Origin: Arthrobacter sp. C2
Lineage (GTDB): Bacteria > Actinomycetota > Actinomycetes > Actinomycetales > Micrococcaceae
Direction: 5' to 3'
Assembly (NCBI GenBank): GCA_024207135.1
Contig: CP042428.1
Span: forward strand, 3,596,001 to 3,660,000
Length of the DNA: 64,000 bases
A program made the position numbers and the translations under genes. The notes below the pieces were generated by a model that was given only the letters and a program-made list of their open reading frames with translations, was not told the DNA's origin and did no database searches. Shown in pieces: positions 42,073 through 51,083 of the stretch; position 1 is the stretch's first letter, and every line of letters starts with the position of its first letter.

Positions 42073-43221
42073 CTACTTGGCCGGGCGCAACGCGACCATC
42101 ATGGCTTCCATGGCCAGCAACGGGGCCACGTTGGCGCCGATGCGCGCGCGGGCCTCTGCGATCGCGTCGATCTTCGCCACCGTGGCCTCGGGCCGCGACG
42201 CGTTGGCGTAGGCGTGCAGGTTCTCGCTCAGGTACTCGTTGACCAGCTCGGTGCCGCTGTTGAGCTGCAGCAGCAGCACGTCGCGGAAGAACGTGGTCAG
42301 GTCGATCAGCGAGCGGTCCAACGCATCGTGGGTCGAGCGCCGGGCGCGGCGCTTGGCGTTTTCCTCCAGGGCCTTGAACTGGCCGCGTTGCTGGGGCGGA
42401 ATGGGCGAATCGGCATCCATGCCCAGGGCGGTGCGCAGCGCCGCGGCTTCGCTCTCGGCACGTTCGGTGGACGAAGCGGTGGCCTCTGCGGTGGACAGTT
42501 CCACCAGCTCGGCCGCGGCCATGACGGCGTCGGAGACCGAGCGGATGCGCAGCGGCATGCGCACGGTCCGGTCCCGGCGGCGGCGGGCCTCCTCGTCGCG
42601 GGCCAGCCGGCGGGCAATGCCGATGTGCGACTGGGACACCCGGGCGGCGAAGTCGGCCTGTTCGGCGGTGAGCCCGTCGCGGCGCACCAGCAGCTCGGCG
42701 ACGGCCTGGCGGGTGGGCACCGCCAGGGAGACCGAGCGGCAGCGCGAGCGGATCGTCACCAGCACGTCGGCCGGGGACGGGGCACAGAGGATCCAGATGG
42801 TGTGCGGGGGCGGCTCCTCGATGGACTTGAGCAGCACGTTGGTGGTGCGCTCGGTCATCCGGTCCGCGTCCTCCACGATGATCACCCGCCAGGGTGCGGT
42901 GGAGGGCCGGTCCTGGGCCTTGGTGATCAGTGTCCGGACGTCCTCGATCTGGTAGTTGACCTTCTCGGTGGCGATCAGCGCGACATCGGGGTGGGTTCCG
43001 GCCAGCACGGTCACGCAGGCCTTGCATTGCCCGCAGCCGCGCTGTGCCGGATCGGGCACCAGGCATTGCAGGGCCGCGGCAAAGGCGCGGGCCGCGTTCG
43101 AGCGCCCCGAGCCCGGGGGACCGGTGAACAGCCACGCGTGCGCCGGGTTGCCCTCGGCGACCGCGCGGCGCAGCGCGGTGATGGCCTTGTCCTGCCCCGG
43201 CAAATCGTCCCAGACCTCCAC
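42073..43221 (-). CDS. holB: DNA polymerase III delta-prime subunit
   Basis: A 382-aa clamp-loader subunit. VWDDLPGQ opens the AAA+ domain. The Walker A-like GPPGSGRS is near residue 34, and a four-Cys zinc module (CLVPDPAQRGCGQCKAC) is near 55-72. IIVEDADRMTERTTNVLLKSIEEPP and the SRC motif (IRSRCRSV) are present. The GTG at 43221 is preferred because conserved sequence begins there and it lies one base after the tmk stop. The frame is open further upstream only inside tmk. tmk-holB is the standard actinobacterial pair. Confidence 0.93.
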   Translation of the reverse strand: MEVWDDLPGQDKAITALRRAVAEGNPAHAWLFTGPPGSGRSNAARAFAAALQCLVPDPAQRGCGQCKACVTVLAGTHPDVALIATEKVNYQIEDVRTLITKAQDRPSTAPWRVIIVEDADRMTERTTNVLLKSIEEPPPHTIWILCAPSPADVLVTIRSRCRSVSLAVPTRQAVAELLVRRDGLTAEQADFAARVSQSHIGIARRLARDEEARRRRDRTVRMPLRIRSVSDAVMAAAELVELSTAEATASSTERAESEAAALRTALGMDADSPIPPQQRGQFKALEENAKRRARRSTHDALDRSLIDLTTFFRDVLLLQLNSGTELVNEYLSENLHAYANASRPEATVAKIDAIAEARARIGANVAPLLAMEAMMVALRPAK

Positions 43222-43222
43222 G

Positions 43223-43897
43223 TTAGGCCCCCGGCCGCTCGAGCAGCGCGGCGACGGCGACGGCGATGGAGGAGGCCAGTGGCTGGACCCCGGTGGCGGC
43301 ATCCAGGACCAGGTAGCGGCCCGGCTCGCGGGAAGCGAAGTGCACGAAGGCATCGCGGATGCGGGAATGGAACTCGTCGGGTTCGGATTCGAGGCGGTCC
43401 TCGGCCACCGGCTGTCCGTCGGCGCCAACGGTGCGCCGGGAGCGGCCGTCGGCCGGCGTGACGTCCAGCAACACCGTCAGGTCCGGGACCAGCCCGCCGG
43501 TGGCGAAGTCGTTGATGGAGCGCACCGCGTCCTCGCCCAACTCCCGTCCGATGCCCTGGTAGGCCAGCGACGAGTCGACGTAGCGGTCGCAGACGACCAT
43601 GGTGCCCGCGGCCAGGGCGGGGCGGATGACCTGTTCGACGTGGGCGGCACGGGCCGCGGCATACATCAGGGCCTCGGTGCGTGCATCGACGGTGCCCTGC
43701 CCGTGGTCAAGGACCAGGGAACGCAGCTTCTCGCCGATCGGGGTGCCGCCGGGCTCGCGGGTGTGCAGCACGGTGTGCCCGTTTTGGCGCAGGTCCTGGA
43801 CCAGCAGGGCTGCCTGCGTGGATTTTCCGGCACCGTCACCGCCCTCGAAGACGATGAAGCGGCCTGCGTTGACGGGGTTTGGCTGCGCGTTGCTCAC
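43223..43897 (-). CDS. tmk: Thymidylate kinase
   Basis: A 224-aa kinase that makes dTDP from dTMP. The P-loop reads FEGGDGAGKSTQ near residue 13. The DR(Y/H) motif is CDRYVDSSLAYQG, and TREPGGTPIGEKLRSLVL is the dTMP-binding segment. The LID region carries basic residues (GRSRRTVGADG). The start is GTG at 43897: TAGGCT stands 7 bases upstream, a leaderless arrangement. The upstream in-frame ATGs (43936, 43963) would run through the promoter. holB follows by one base. Confidence 0.94.
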   Translation of the reverse strand: MSNAQPNPVNAGRFIVFEGGDGAGKSTQAALLVQDLRQNGHTVLHTREPGGTPIGEKLRSLVLDHGQGTVDARTEALMYAAARAAHVEQVIRPALAAGTMVVCDRYVDSSLAYQGIGRELGEDAVRSINDFATGGLVPDLTVLLDVTPADGRSRRTVGADGQPVAEDRLESEPDEFHSRIRDAFVHFASREPGRYLVLDAATGVQPLASSIAVAVAALLERPGA

Positions 43898-44001
43898 GCC
43901 TTCTAGCCTATCCGCACCGAGCCCCTGTCGGCTCATCGAGCGGGCGTCGGCGCGCGTCACCATCTGGGGCGCGGGCCGGGCCAGGGAGTAACCTGAAAAA
44001 C

Positions 44002-45147
44002 ATGACTCGCCCCGCTTCCGCTCCGTGGGCCCCGGACACCGTCGTGGTGTCCGCCGGACGCCCGCCGCACGCCATCGACCAGCCCGTGAACCCGCCCATC
44101 GTGCTTTCCTCGACCTTCCACTCGCTGGGGGCCCCGGGAGCCGGGGAGAAGGTCTACGGGCGCTTCACCAACCCGACCTGGGACCCGCTGGAGGAGACCA
44201 TCGCCACCCTCGAGGGGTGCGAGCTGCCGGCGCTGGCCTACGCCTCGGGCATGGCCGCGGTGGCCGCGGCGCTTTCGCTGCTGCCGGTCGGCGGCACCAT
44301 CGTGATCCCGGCCCACGCCTACAACGGCTCGCTCTCCCTGGTGGCCGAGCTGCAGGGGACCCTGGGGCTCACGGTGCGCCACGTGGACCTGGCCGACACC
44401 GAGGCCGCGATCGCCGCCTTCGCCGGGGCCGACATGGCCTGGCTGGAATCGCCCACCAACCCGATGCTGGAGGTCGCCGACCTGCCGGTGCTGCTGGCCG
44501 CCGCCCGCGCCGCGGGCGTGCTGTCCGTGGTTGACAACACCTTCTCCACCCCGCTGCGCCAGCGCCCGCTGGCGCAGGGCGCCGACGTGGTGGTGCACTC
44601 GGCCACCAAGTACATGGGCGGGCATTCGGACGTGGTCCTGGGCGCCGTGGTGACCGGGAACCCGGAGCTGCGCACCCGCCTGCACACCATGCGGACCCTG
44701 CACGGGGCGATCCCCGGGCCCTTCGAGGCCTGGCTGACGCTGCGCGGCATCCGCACGATGGCCCTGCGCCTGGACCGGGCCGAGGCCAACGCGATGGAAC
44801 TGGCCGTGCGCCTGTCCTCCCACCCGGCGGTGTCCAAGGTGCGCTACCCGGGGCTGCCGACCGATCCCGGGCACCAGCGTGCCGCGGCGCAGCTTGACGG
44901 GTTCGGGGCGATCCTGTGCCTCGAGGTCGCAGGAGGCGCTGCCGCGGCCGACGCCATGCTCGCACGGCTGGAATTGTGGACCCCGGCAACCTCGCTGGGC
45001 GGGGTCGAGTCGCTGGCCGAGCGGCGCCGGCGCCACCAGGGGGAACCGGACACGGTCCCGGAGAACCTGGTGCGCCTGAGTGTCGGAATCGAAAACATCG
45101 AGGACTTGCACGCCGACCTCGTCGCCGCGCTGGGCGTTGGCGGCTAA
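44002..45147 (+). CDS. PLP-dependent trans-sulfuration enzyme (cystathionine gamma-synthase/lyase type)
   Basis: A 381-aa Cys/Met-metabolism PLP enzyme. PPIVLSSTFHS and KVYGRFTNPTWDPLEE form the N-terminal part. YASGMAAV binds PLP phosphate. ESPTNPMLEVADLP and VVDNTFSTP contain the cofactor Asp, and the Schiff-base Lys is in HSATKYMGGHSDVVLG near residue 205. SLGGVESLAERR and ENLVRLSVGIENIEDL end the domain. Synthase, gamma-lyase or methionine gamma-lyase cannot be separated by eye. TAACCT lies 7 bases before the ATG at 44002, predicting a leaderless mRNA. Confidence 0.9.
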   Translation: MTRPASAPWAPDTVVVSAGRPPHAIDQPVNPPIVLSSTFHSLGAPGAGEKVYGRFTNPTWDPLEETIATLEGCELPALAYASGMAAVAAALSLLPVGGTIVIPAHAYNGSLSLVAELQGTLGLTVRHVDLADTEAAIAAFAGADMAWLESPTNPMLEVADLPVLLAAARAAGVLSVVDNTFSTPLRQRPLAQGADVVVHSATKYMGGHSDVVLGAVVTGNPELRTRLHTMRTLHGAIPGPFEAWLTLRGIRTMALRLDRAEANAMELAVRLSSHPAVSKVRYPGLPTDPGHQRAAAQLDGFGAILCLEVAGGAAAADAMLARLELWTPATSLGGVESLAERRRRHQGEPDTVPENLVRLSVGIENIEDLHADLVAALGVGG

Positions 45148-45157
45148 GCTGAACCCC

Positions 45158-45463
45158 ATGGTCTACGCGCACTTGTTTGAGTACTATCTGCTGTTCGCCC
45201 TTGGCATCGTTGCCGCGGTGCTGGCCCTGCTGGCGCTCATTGACGCCGTGCGGCACCCGGCCGCCAACTACCAGCGCGAAAACAAGCGCACCAAGCCGTT
45301 CTGGATGGGCATGACCGCCGCCGCGACCCTGGTCTGCGTGCTCTCGGTGCTCTCCGGCGGCGGCGGCGGGATCTTCCAGCTCATCGGCGCCTGCATCGCC
45401 TGCGTGTACCTGGCGGACGTCAAGCCGGCGGTGTCCGGCAAGGGCGGCTACTACAACTACTGA
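45158..45463 (+). CDS. DUF2516 membrane protein
   Basis: A 101-aa protein with three hydrophobic helices (LFEYYLLFALGIVAAVLALLALI, MTAAATLVCVLSVLSGG, IFQLIGACIACVYLADV) and a loop NYQRENKRTKPFWMG that is diagnostic of DUF2516 in actinobacteria. TAAGCT stands 7 bases before the ATG at 45158, suggesting a leaderless mRNA. Function unknown. It lies 10 bases after the trans-sulfuration gene. Confidence 0.88.
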   Translation: MVYAHLFEYYLLFALGIVAAVLALLALIDAVRHPAANYQRENKRTKPFWMGMTAAATLVCVLSVLSGGGGGIFQLIGACIACVYLADVKPAVSGKGGYYNY

Positions 45464-45504
45464 GCATCCGGCGGGTTCCGCACCCGCCGCACCGGTGCCT
45501 CGAA

Positions 45505-45544
45505 CGCGGCCGGCACGCCCCCTCGCGGGAGCGTGCCGGCCGCG
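45505..45544. terminator. Bidirectional terminator
   Basis: CGCGGCCGGCACGC at 45505-45518 pairs with GCGTGCCGGCCGCG at 45531-45544, between the convergent DUF2516 gene and the large membrane-protein gene. Confidence 0.75.
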
Positions 45545-45568
45545 TTTCCCGGTTCCGGGTGCTCGCGG

Positions 45569-47206
45569 CTAGCGCACCGTGTCCGCATCCAGCTCGATGG
45601 CCTCGACCCGGTCCCCGGGCCCGGCCAGCAGCAGCACGCGCGCGGCCTCCAGGCCTTCCAGTGCCGGCAGCACCGCCTCGAGGGCCGTGGTGCCGCCTTC
45701 GGCACGCGGGAGCACCGTGACCACGGCGCCGGTGTGCGCCGCGATGGCCGCGGCCAGGTCCCGGGCGTTGGCGCCGGCGACCAGCAGCACCTCCCCGATT
45801 GCCGGTGCCTGTTCCTTGGCGGGCGCCGGGGCCGCGGCACGGTCGTGCCGCCACAGCGCGAAGTGGTACCCGGCCACCAGCCCGGTGGCCACCAGCAGGC
45901 CCAGCGGTGCGCGGACGCGTTCGAGCAGGCCCGTGCCGCCGGCGTCCCCGAGCATGAACTCGAAGAGCCGGAAGCCGATCACCAGCAGCGTGACCAGGGC
46001 GACCACGGCGCTGATCCCGAAGACCAGCACCAGGTAGATCCGCCGGCCGTGCGGTTCCGCTGGACGGGCCGGACGCCAGGTGAACCACCAAAGTGGCCCT
46101 CCGATGGCCAGGGAGCTCAGGCCCGCCAGCAGCAGCGCGGTCGCGTCGGTGCCGCCCAGCCGCGTGGTGCCCGTGGCCAGGGCGGCATTGATGACGACCC
46201 CGATCCCCGAGGCGGCGGCGGCCAGGGCGATCCCGGAGATCGCCAGCTGCGCCGCGGCCGGGACCGGCTCGGGCCGAGCCCGCGCGATCCGGGCGTGGTA
46301 CAGCCAGGACAGCGTGCCAAGCAGCGCGGCGGCCAGCGCCTCGGGTGCCGGTTCCAGGATCGCCGGCACCGGGTCGGTGCGATCCAGGCCCAGGCGCAGC
46401 AGCACGTAGAGCAGCACCCCGGCCCCGCCCAGGGCCAGGAGCGCGGACCCGGCGACGCCGATTGCCACCAGCCCCACGCCGGCCAGCTTGGTGTGCAGCT
46501 CGCGGGCGCCCTCGCGGACCCAGTGCCACCACCAGATCAGGATGCCCCCGGCGGCCCACACCAACAGGCCGAGCCCGGGCCGCCACCACGGAACCCCGAT
46601 GGCCGCCAGTTCCCCGTCGGTCCCCAACGCACGCTCGAAGAGCACGGCCAGCGCGTTGGTGCCGGCACCCAGGCCGATTGCCAGGCCCAGGACGGTGCCC
46701 AGCACGAGCGGGACCTTCGCCAATGCCTCCGGGCCCCGGCTGCGGTGCCCCAGGATCCACCGGTGCCACACCCAGACCCCCGCCCAGGGCAGGGCCTGGG
46801 CCAGGGAGGACTTCCAGGAACCGGTGTCCCCGCCGGCCAGCGAAGCCAGGGCGCCGATGCCGAAGCTGGTCGCGGTCACCAAGGAGGTCACATACATGGC
46901 AGAGACGTAGATGCCCCAGGCCGTGGCGCGGCGTTCGGCCGGATCCGCCAGCATGCGCCAGGAGGCCCAGAACGCCACGGCACCCAGCGGTCCGCCAACC
47001 AGGGCCAGGGCCAGCCACAGCGCCAGCGACGAGGAATCATTGAACGCGATCGTCTCGGACGCGGTGAACACCCTGCCCAGCAGCCCGCCGACTCCGGAGG
47101 CGGCCAGGGACACCAAGACGAAGAGGAGAGCAAAGAGAATGATGCGGCGCAGCGTGCCCAGGGCGGGGGCGCCGGGGCGGCTGGTTGCCGCGACGGGGGC
47201 GCTCAC
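45569..47206 (-). CDS. Polytopic membrane protein (DUF5671-like), 545 aa
   Basis: It contains about 12 membrane helices with a repeated helix pattern and ends in a soluble strand-rich tail (IGEVLLVAGANARDLAAAIAAHTGAVVTVL). The helical units resemble DUF5671, whose role is unknown. The GTG at 47206 overlaps the stop of the preceding small gene (GTGA at 47203-47206), and conserved hydrophobic sequence starts soon after. The pair is probably a membrane complex. Function unknown. Confidence 0.7.
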   Translation of the reverse strand: MSAPVAATSRPGAPALGTLRRIILFALLFVLVSLAASGVGGLLGRVFTASETIAFNDSSSLALWLALALVGGPLGAVAFWASWRMLADPAERRATAWGIYVSAMYVTSLVTATSFGIGALASLAGGDTGSWKSSLAQALPWAGVWVWHRWILGHRSRGPEALAKVPLVLGTVLGLAIGLGAGTNALAVLFERALGTDGELAAIGVPWWRPGLGLLVWAAGGILIWWWHWVREGARELHTKLAGVGLVAIGVAGSALLALGGAGVLLYVLLRLGLDRTDPVPAILEPAPEALAAALLGTLSWLYHARIARARPEPVPAAAQLAISGIALAAAASGIGVVINAALATGTTRLGGTDATALLLAGLSSLAIGGPLWWFTWRPARPAEPHGRRIYLVLVFGISAVVALVTLLVIGFRLFEFMLGDAGGTGLLERVRAPLGLLVATGLVAGYHFALWRHDRAAAPAPAKEQAPAIGEVLLVAGANARDLAAAIAAHTGAVVTVLPRAEGGTTALEAVLPALEGLEAARVLLLAGPGDRVEAIELDADTVR

Positions 47207-47670
47207 GGCCCGACTTCCGTGTCCTGGCAGGTGAGCAGGGGCCACGGGGCGTTGGAGATCAGCCACCTGTCACCGATCCGGGACAGGCCGAAGGATTCCT
47301 CGCTGGCGTATTCGGGGCCGGAGAAGGGGCCGCCGACGTTGGTGTAGGAAATGGAAACCGCGACATCGGCGGTGGTCTCGCGCTGGGTCGTGGAGATGAG
47401 CGCAACGCGGATGTTCCGCTCCGGGGTGACTGACTCGAACCCCTTGCACCGGCTGTCCGCACCGGGCTCGAGGAAGCGTGCGGCGGCGGCCTCGTCCCCG
47501 CCGATGACGGCGGTGACATAGCCCTGCACCACCCCGGCCGGAGTGGAGGCATCCAGCGGTTTCGGTGCTCCCCGAGTGAGCACGACGACAACGGAAACGA
47601 GCACGAGTGCGGCGATCACGCACAGCAGGACCAGAAGAGGTTTCCCGGGCCGCCCAACATCTTTGGCCAT
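47203..47670 (-). CDS. Single-pass membrane protein, 155 aa
   Basis: A membrane anchor near residues 12-32 (LLVLLCVIAALVLVSVVVVL) precedes an extracytoplasmic domain. STPAGVVQGYVTAVIGGDEAAAARFLEP is typical of NTF2/SnoaL-like export-side domains, and two cysteines (KGFE-side and LTCQD) could pair. It is translationally coupled to the 545-aa membrane protein. No precise family assigned. Confidence 0.65.
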   Translation of the reverse strand: MAKDVGRPGKPLLVLLCVIAALVLVSVVVVLTRGAPKPLDASTPAGVVQGYVTAVIGGDEAAAARFLEPGADSRCKGFESVTPERNIRVALISTTQRETTADVAVSISYTNVGGPFSGPEYASEESFGLSRIGDRWLISNAPWPLLTCQDTEVGP

Positions 47671-47736
47671 GGCACAAGTATGGGGCCACGGAGGGTGTTT
47701 TGCACACCCGCGCGGGATCGTGAAATCCGGGGCTGG

Positions 47737-48594
47737 CTAGTTCAGTTCCGCCAAGGCCAGGGCGCCGGTGCGCGGGGCCACGGCCTTCCACTTCACGGTC
47801 AGCTCGCCGAGGCGCCAGCGCGAGGCCGAGTCGCAGATCGGCCAGCCGTTCTCGCGCAGGGCCCGGCACATGGCCACGAAGCGCTGTTTGTTTCCGAAGG
47901 AGGCCAGCGGTGCGGCGGAAAGCCATGCGGCATCGGCCGCTGCGAGGAATTCGTGGATGCGTTCGCCGGCGATGTTGCGGTGGATCAGTGCCTTGGGAAG
48001 GCGCTCGGCGACATCGGAGGGGCGGGTGAAGGCGCCGAAGCGCAGGGAAATGCTCAGGGTCTGCGGGCCGTTTTTCGTCACGGCGACCCAGGAGCTGCGC
48101 CGGCCGATCTCATCGCAGGTGCCCTCGATGAGCACGCCGTTCTCGGTCAGCCGCCCGGCCATGGTTTCCCAGATGCCGGCCACGTCTTCCTCGTCGTATT
48201 GCCGCAGCACGTTGAAGGCGCGGATCACGGTGGCCTGCGTGGGAATGGGGATCTCGAAGCCGCCCAGCAGGAAGTCGAGCCCTTCCAGGTGCAGGGCGGT
48301 TCCGCGGGCCACGCGTTCGGGTTCGATCTCGATGCCTACCACTTGGGCCAAGGGTGACACGGAGCGCACGCGGTCGAAGAACTCGACGGCCGTGGCAGGG
48401 GACGCTCCGTAGCCCAGATCCACCGCAATGGGCGGGGCCCCGGTGGTTCCGGGGCGCAGGCGCCAGGCCTGGGGCCCGGTCATCCAGCGGTCCACGCGGC
48501 GCATGCGGTTGGGATTGGTGGTCCCACGGGTCGTATTGCCCAGCGGGCGACCGGTCAGCGACCGTCCGCCGAGCCGAGTCGCTTTCTGAACCAT
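47737..48594 (-). CDS. Class I SAM-dependent methyltransferase
   Basis: A 285-aa protein. Motif I is AVDLGYGASPATAVEFF near residue 55, and the following VVGIEIEPERV is the acidic end of beta-2. A VIRAFNVLRQYDEEDVAGIW segment marks motif IV/V. The C-terminal part (FGNKQRFVAMCRALRENGW) is conserved in actinobacterial homologues by my recollection. TACGCT lies 7 bases before the ATG at 48594, predicting a leaderless mRNA. Substrate unknown. Confidence 0.82.
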   Translation of the reverse strand: MVQKATRLGGRSLTGRPLGNTTRGTTNPNRMRRVDRWMTGPQAWRLRPGTTGAPPIAVDLGYGASPATAVEFFDRVRSVSPLAQVVGIEIEPERVARGTALHLEGLDFLLGGFEIPIPTQATVIRAFNVLRQYDEEDVAGIWETMAGRLTENGVLIEGTCDEIGRRSSWVAVTKNGPQTLSISLRFGAFTRPSDVAERLPKALIHRNIAGERIHEFLAAADAAWLSAAPLASFGNKQRFVAMCRALRENGWPICDSASRWRLGELTVKWKAVAPRTGALALAELN

Positions 48595-48680
48595 TGGCTT
48601 AAGCGTAAAGTGCCCGGTGCCGCGACCCGCGCGTGTCACGGAATAAAGTAAGGCACTTCACGCGTCCTAGAATGGGTTTC

Positions 48681-49424
48681 ATGACTTACACCCTGATCCT
48701 GCTGCGCCACGGGCAAAGCGAGTGGAACGAAAAGAACCTGTTCACCGGTTGGTACGACGTCACGCTCACCGAGCAGGGCCGTGCCGAGGCAACCCGAGGC
48801 GGCAAGCTGCTCACCGAGGCCGGACTGGCCCCGGCAGTGCTGCACACCTCGCTGCTCAAGCGCGCCATCATCACCGCCAACCTGGCCCTGGAGGCCGCGG
48901 ACCTGTCCTGGATCCCGGTCAAGCGCAGCTGGCGCCTGAACGAACGCCACTACGGCGCCCTGCAGGGCAAGGACAAGGCGGAGACCCTGGCCGAATACGG
49001 CGAGGAGCAGTTCATGGAATGGCGCCGCAGCTACGACACCCCGCCGCCGGCCCTGGCCGACGACTCGGAATTCAGCCAGATCAACGATCCGCGCTACGCC
49101 AACCTGGGCGACGACGCACCGCGCACCGAGTGCCTCAAGGACGTGCTGGTGCGGATGCTTCCGTACTGGGAAGACGAGATCAAGCCGGACCTGGCCGCGC
49201 ACAAGACCGTTTTGGTCACCGCGCACGGCAACTCGCTGCGCGCCCTGGTCAAGCACCTGGACGGCATCAGCGACGAGGACATCGCCGGCCTCAACATCCC
49301 CACCGGGATCCCGCTGGTGTACGAATTGAACGAGGATTTCACCCCGGTCACCCGTGGCGGGCAGTACCTGGATGCGGACGCAGCGGCCGACGCCATCAAG
49401 GCCGTGGCCAACCAGGGCCGCTAG
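48681..49424 (+). CDS. gpmA: 2,3-bisphosphoglycerate-dependent phosphoglycerate mutase
   Basis: A 247-aa glycolytic enzyme interconverting 3- and 2-phosphoglycerate. The phosphohistidine motif [18 protein letters not shown] is near residue 10. [30 protein letters not shown] and [17 protein letters not shown] (second catalytic His) complete the active site. The length is typical of dPGM. TAGAAT stands 7 bases before the ATG at 48681, a leaderless arrangement. It lies upstream of phoU and senX3-regX3, as in other actinobacteria. Confidence 0.95.
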   Translation: MTYTLILLRHGQSEWNEKNLFTGWYDVTLTEQGRAEATRGGKLLTEAGLAPAVLHTSLLKRAIITANLALEAADLSWIPVKRSWRLNERHYGALQGKDKAETLAEYGEEQFMEWRRSYDTPPPALADDSEFSQINDPRYANLGDDAPRTECLKDVLVRMLPYWEDEIKPDLAAHKTVLVTAHGNSLRALVKHLDGISDEDIAGLNIPTGIPLVYELNEDFTPVTRGGQYLDADAAADAIKAVANQGR

Positions 49425-49458
49425 GGTCCAGCACGAGATTCCCCTCCGAGGGGGATTC

Positions 49459-49504
49459 TCGGGGCCGTGTCCCCTGCCCGGGCGGGCGGGGGACACGGCC
49501 CCGA
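49459..49504 (+). terminator. Terminator after gpmA
   Basis: TCGGGGCCGTGTCCCC at 49459-49474 pairs with GGGGACACGGCCCCGA at 49489-49504. The rest of the gap to 49731 holds only promoter-like DNA for the next gene. Confidence 0.8.
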
Positions 49505-49731
49505 TCCGTTGGGTGGAAGGTGCGTTTTTGGCGGTTTGCGGAGCCCGCAAGCAAGGCCGCCCACTGTGTCCGGCGCCATGCGGATGCGGCGGGCCAAGGC
49601 GCCCCGAATGTGTGTCTGATCACAAAATGTGCGCGACGGGCTTAAAAAGAAGAATTGGCACTTGCGCACACGGGTTCATGCTGTACTGTGTCGTCTCGAC
49701 GTACCCCTGAATCACGTAAGGATTGCATTTC

Positions 49732-50034
49732 GTGGCAACTGATTATGACGAGGTCCGGCCAGACGTAGCCGAGGCCCGTAAGGCCTCCCTTGAAGCGGTC
49801 AAGTCCGCAAACGCTCCCGACGCACGCAGCGTCTCCCGAGACCTGGATGAGGAAGACACCTCTGACGGTGTCGAGCTGGCGGGTGCCGACCTGTCGAACG
49901 AGGAACTGACGGTCACCGTCGTTCCGCAGAAGGAAGACGAGTTCCTTTGTGGCTCGTGCTTCCTGATCCGCCACCGCACGCTGCTGGCGCGCGAGGCAAA
50001 TGGCGTGGCATACTGCCGCGACTGCGAAGGCTAA
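49732..50034 (+). CDS. DUF4193 family protein
   Basis: A 100-aa acidic protein with a C-terminal zinc-ribbon (CGSC..L..REANGVAYCRDC). The body ATDYDEVRPDV and DEEDTSDGVELAGADLSNEEL matches DUF4193, restricted to actinobacteria. The GTG at 49732 is chosen because AAGGA stands 9 bases upstream. The frame's earlier TTG at 49723 has no room for a ribosome-binding site. Function unknown. Confidence 0.9.
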   Translation: MATDYDEVRPDVAEARKASLEAVKSANAPDARSVSRDLDEEDTSDGVELAGADLSNEELTVTVVPQKEDEFLCGSCFLIRHRTLLAREANGVAYCRDCEG

Positions 50035-50181
50035 GGAAGCCAACGCCCACCAAGCTCTGCCGCTGCACTTTTTCGCGCAACGGCGCCCGCCCATCGACGG
50101 CCAATGGTCCTCGGTGCCGAGGGTGTCCGCGTGCGGGATGGTTGTGGCGGTTTGGCGTTTAAGCGCACAAGGCGCAGCACA

Positions 50182-50229
50182 AAAAACGCGCCGGCCCGGC
50201 CCCGTGGGGGTCGATCCCGGCGCGTTTTT
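50182..50229. terminator. Bidirectional terminator
   Basis: AAAAACGCGCCGG at 50182-50194 pairs with CCGGCGCGTTTTT at 50217-50229, with U-tracts on both strands, between DUF4193 and phoU. Confidence 0.85.
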
Positions 50230-50242
50230 CGCGTCTTGAAGG

Positions 50243-50902
50243 CTAGAAGCCGGTGATGTCCGGATCCCATTCCCCGGTGACCAGGTAGGAGACCTTTCGT
50301 GCCACCGAGACGCCGTGGTCGCCGAAACGCTCCAGGTAGCGGCTGGTCAAGGTGACGTCGGCGGTCATCGGCCCGGAGTGGTTCCACTCGGGGGCGGCGA
50401 CCGCCTTGAAGATCGAGACATGCAATTCATCGATCTTGGTGTTCAGCTCGATGATTTCCCGTGCCACGGCCAGATCGCGGCTGTCCAGCAACTCCCCGAC
50501 CTTCTTCGCGATCGCGATGTCCAGCTCGGCCATGGCCTTGAAGGTGGGGGCGATGGAATCGGGGACCACCTGCTGCGGGAAGCGCAGGCGGGCCAACTGG
50601 GCCACGTGGCGGGCCAAATCGCCCATGCGCTCCAGCGAGGCGCTCATGCGCAGGGATCCGACGATCATGCGCAGGTCCGAGGCCACCGGGCCCTGGAGGG
50701 CAAGCACGTCGATGGCGCGCTCATCGAGCTGGTTCTGCAGGAAATCGATCTTCGCGTCCTCGCCGATGACTTCCTGGGCCAACTCGATGTCCGCATTCGC
50801 AAACGACTCATAGGCCCGTTCCATGGCCGAGGCCACCAAACGAGACATCTCGATGAGTTCTTCTCCGATTTGCTGCAGATCGGCCTGGAAAACCTTACGC
50901 AC
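50243..50902 (-). CDS. phoU: PhoU phosphate-signalling regulator
   Basis: A 219-aa helical protein with two PhoU repeats. The first carries FQADLQQIGEELIEMSRLVASAMERAYESF and the metal-binding EDAKIDFLQNQLDERAIDVLALQGPVASDLRMIVG. The second repeats the E/DxxxD pattern (ELNTKIDELH) and ends RYLERFGDHGVSVARKVSYLVTGE. It links the Pst phosphate transporter to the PhoR/SenX3-type sensor. Here it is divergent from senX3-regX3, a standard arrangement. Confidence 0.95.
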   Translation of the reverse strand: MRKVFQADLQQIGEELIEMSRLVASAMERAYESFANADIELAQEVIGEDAKIDFLQNQLDERAIDVLALQGPVASDLRMIVGSLRMSASLERMGDLARHVAQLARLRFPQQVVPDSIAPTFKAMAELDIAIAKKVGELLDSRDLAVAREIIELNTKIDELHVSIFKAVAAPEWNHSGPMTADVTLTSRYLERFGDHGVSVARKVSYLVTGEWDPDITGF

Positions 50903-51083
50903 GCGGGCGTCCTTTCACTACGGTGGGGCACCGCGTCCGGCACGGACGACGGAACTGTTCATGTCCATTGTTACAGCACCGGGTGAATCATCCGGGGGAA
51001 CGAGGTGAACGTTTGGTGAATGAGTCGCCGATTTCCCCGCTTTGGCGCGGGTCGGGCTTCGAACCCCGGCTAGGCTAGGAGGC

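Noticed and set aside
43222-43428. N-terminal extension of holB into tmk
   Set aside because: Conserved sequence starts at the GTG at 43221, one base after the tmk stop; the upstream frame is only the shadow of tmk.
40543-43461. A 972-codon open frame on the plus strand
   Set aside because: It lies antisense to the secreted peptidase and holB, both of which have clear domains. It is Gly/Arg/Gln/Val rich without motifs, a common artefact of high-GC codon usage.
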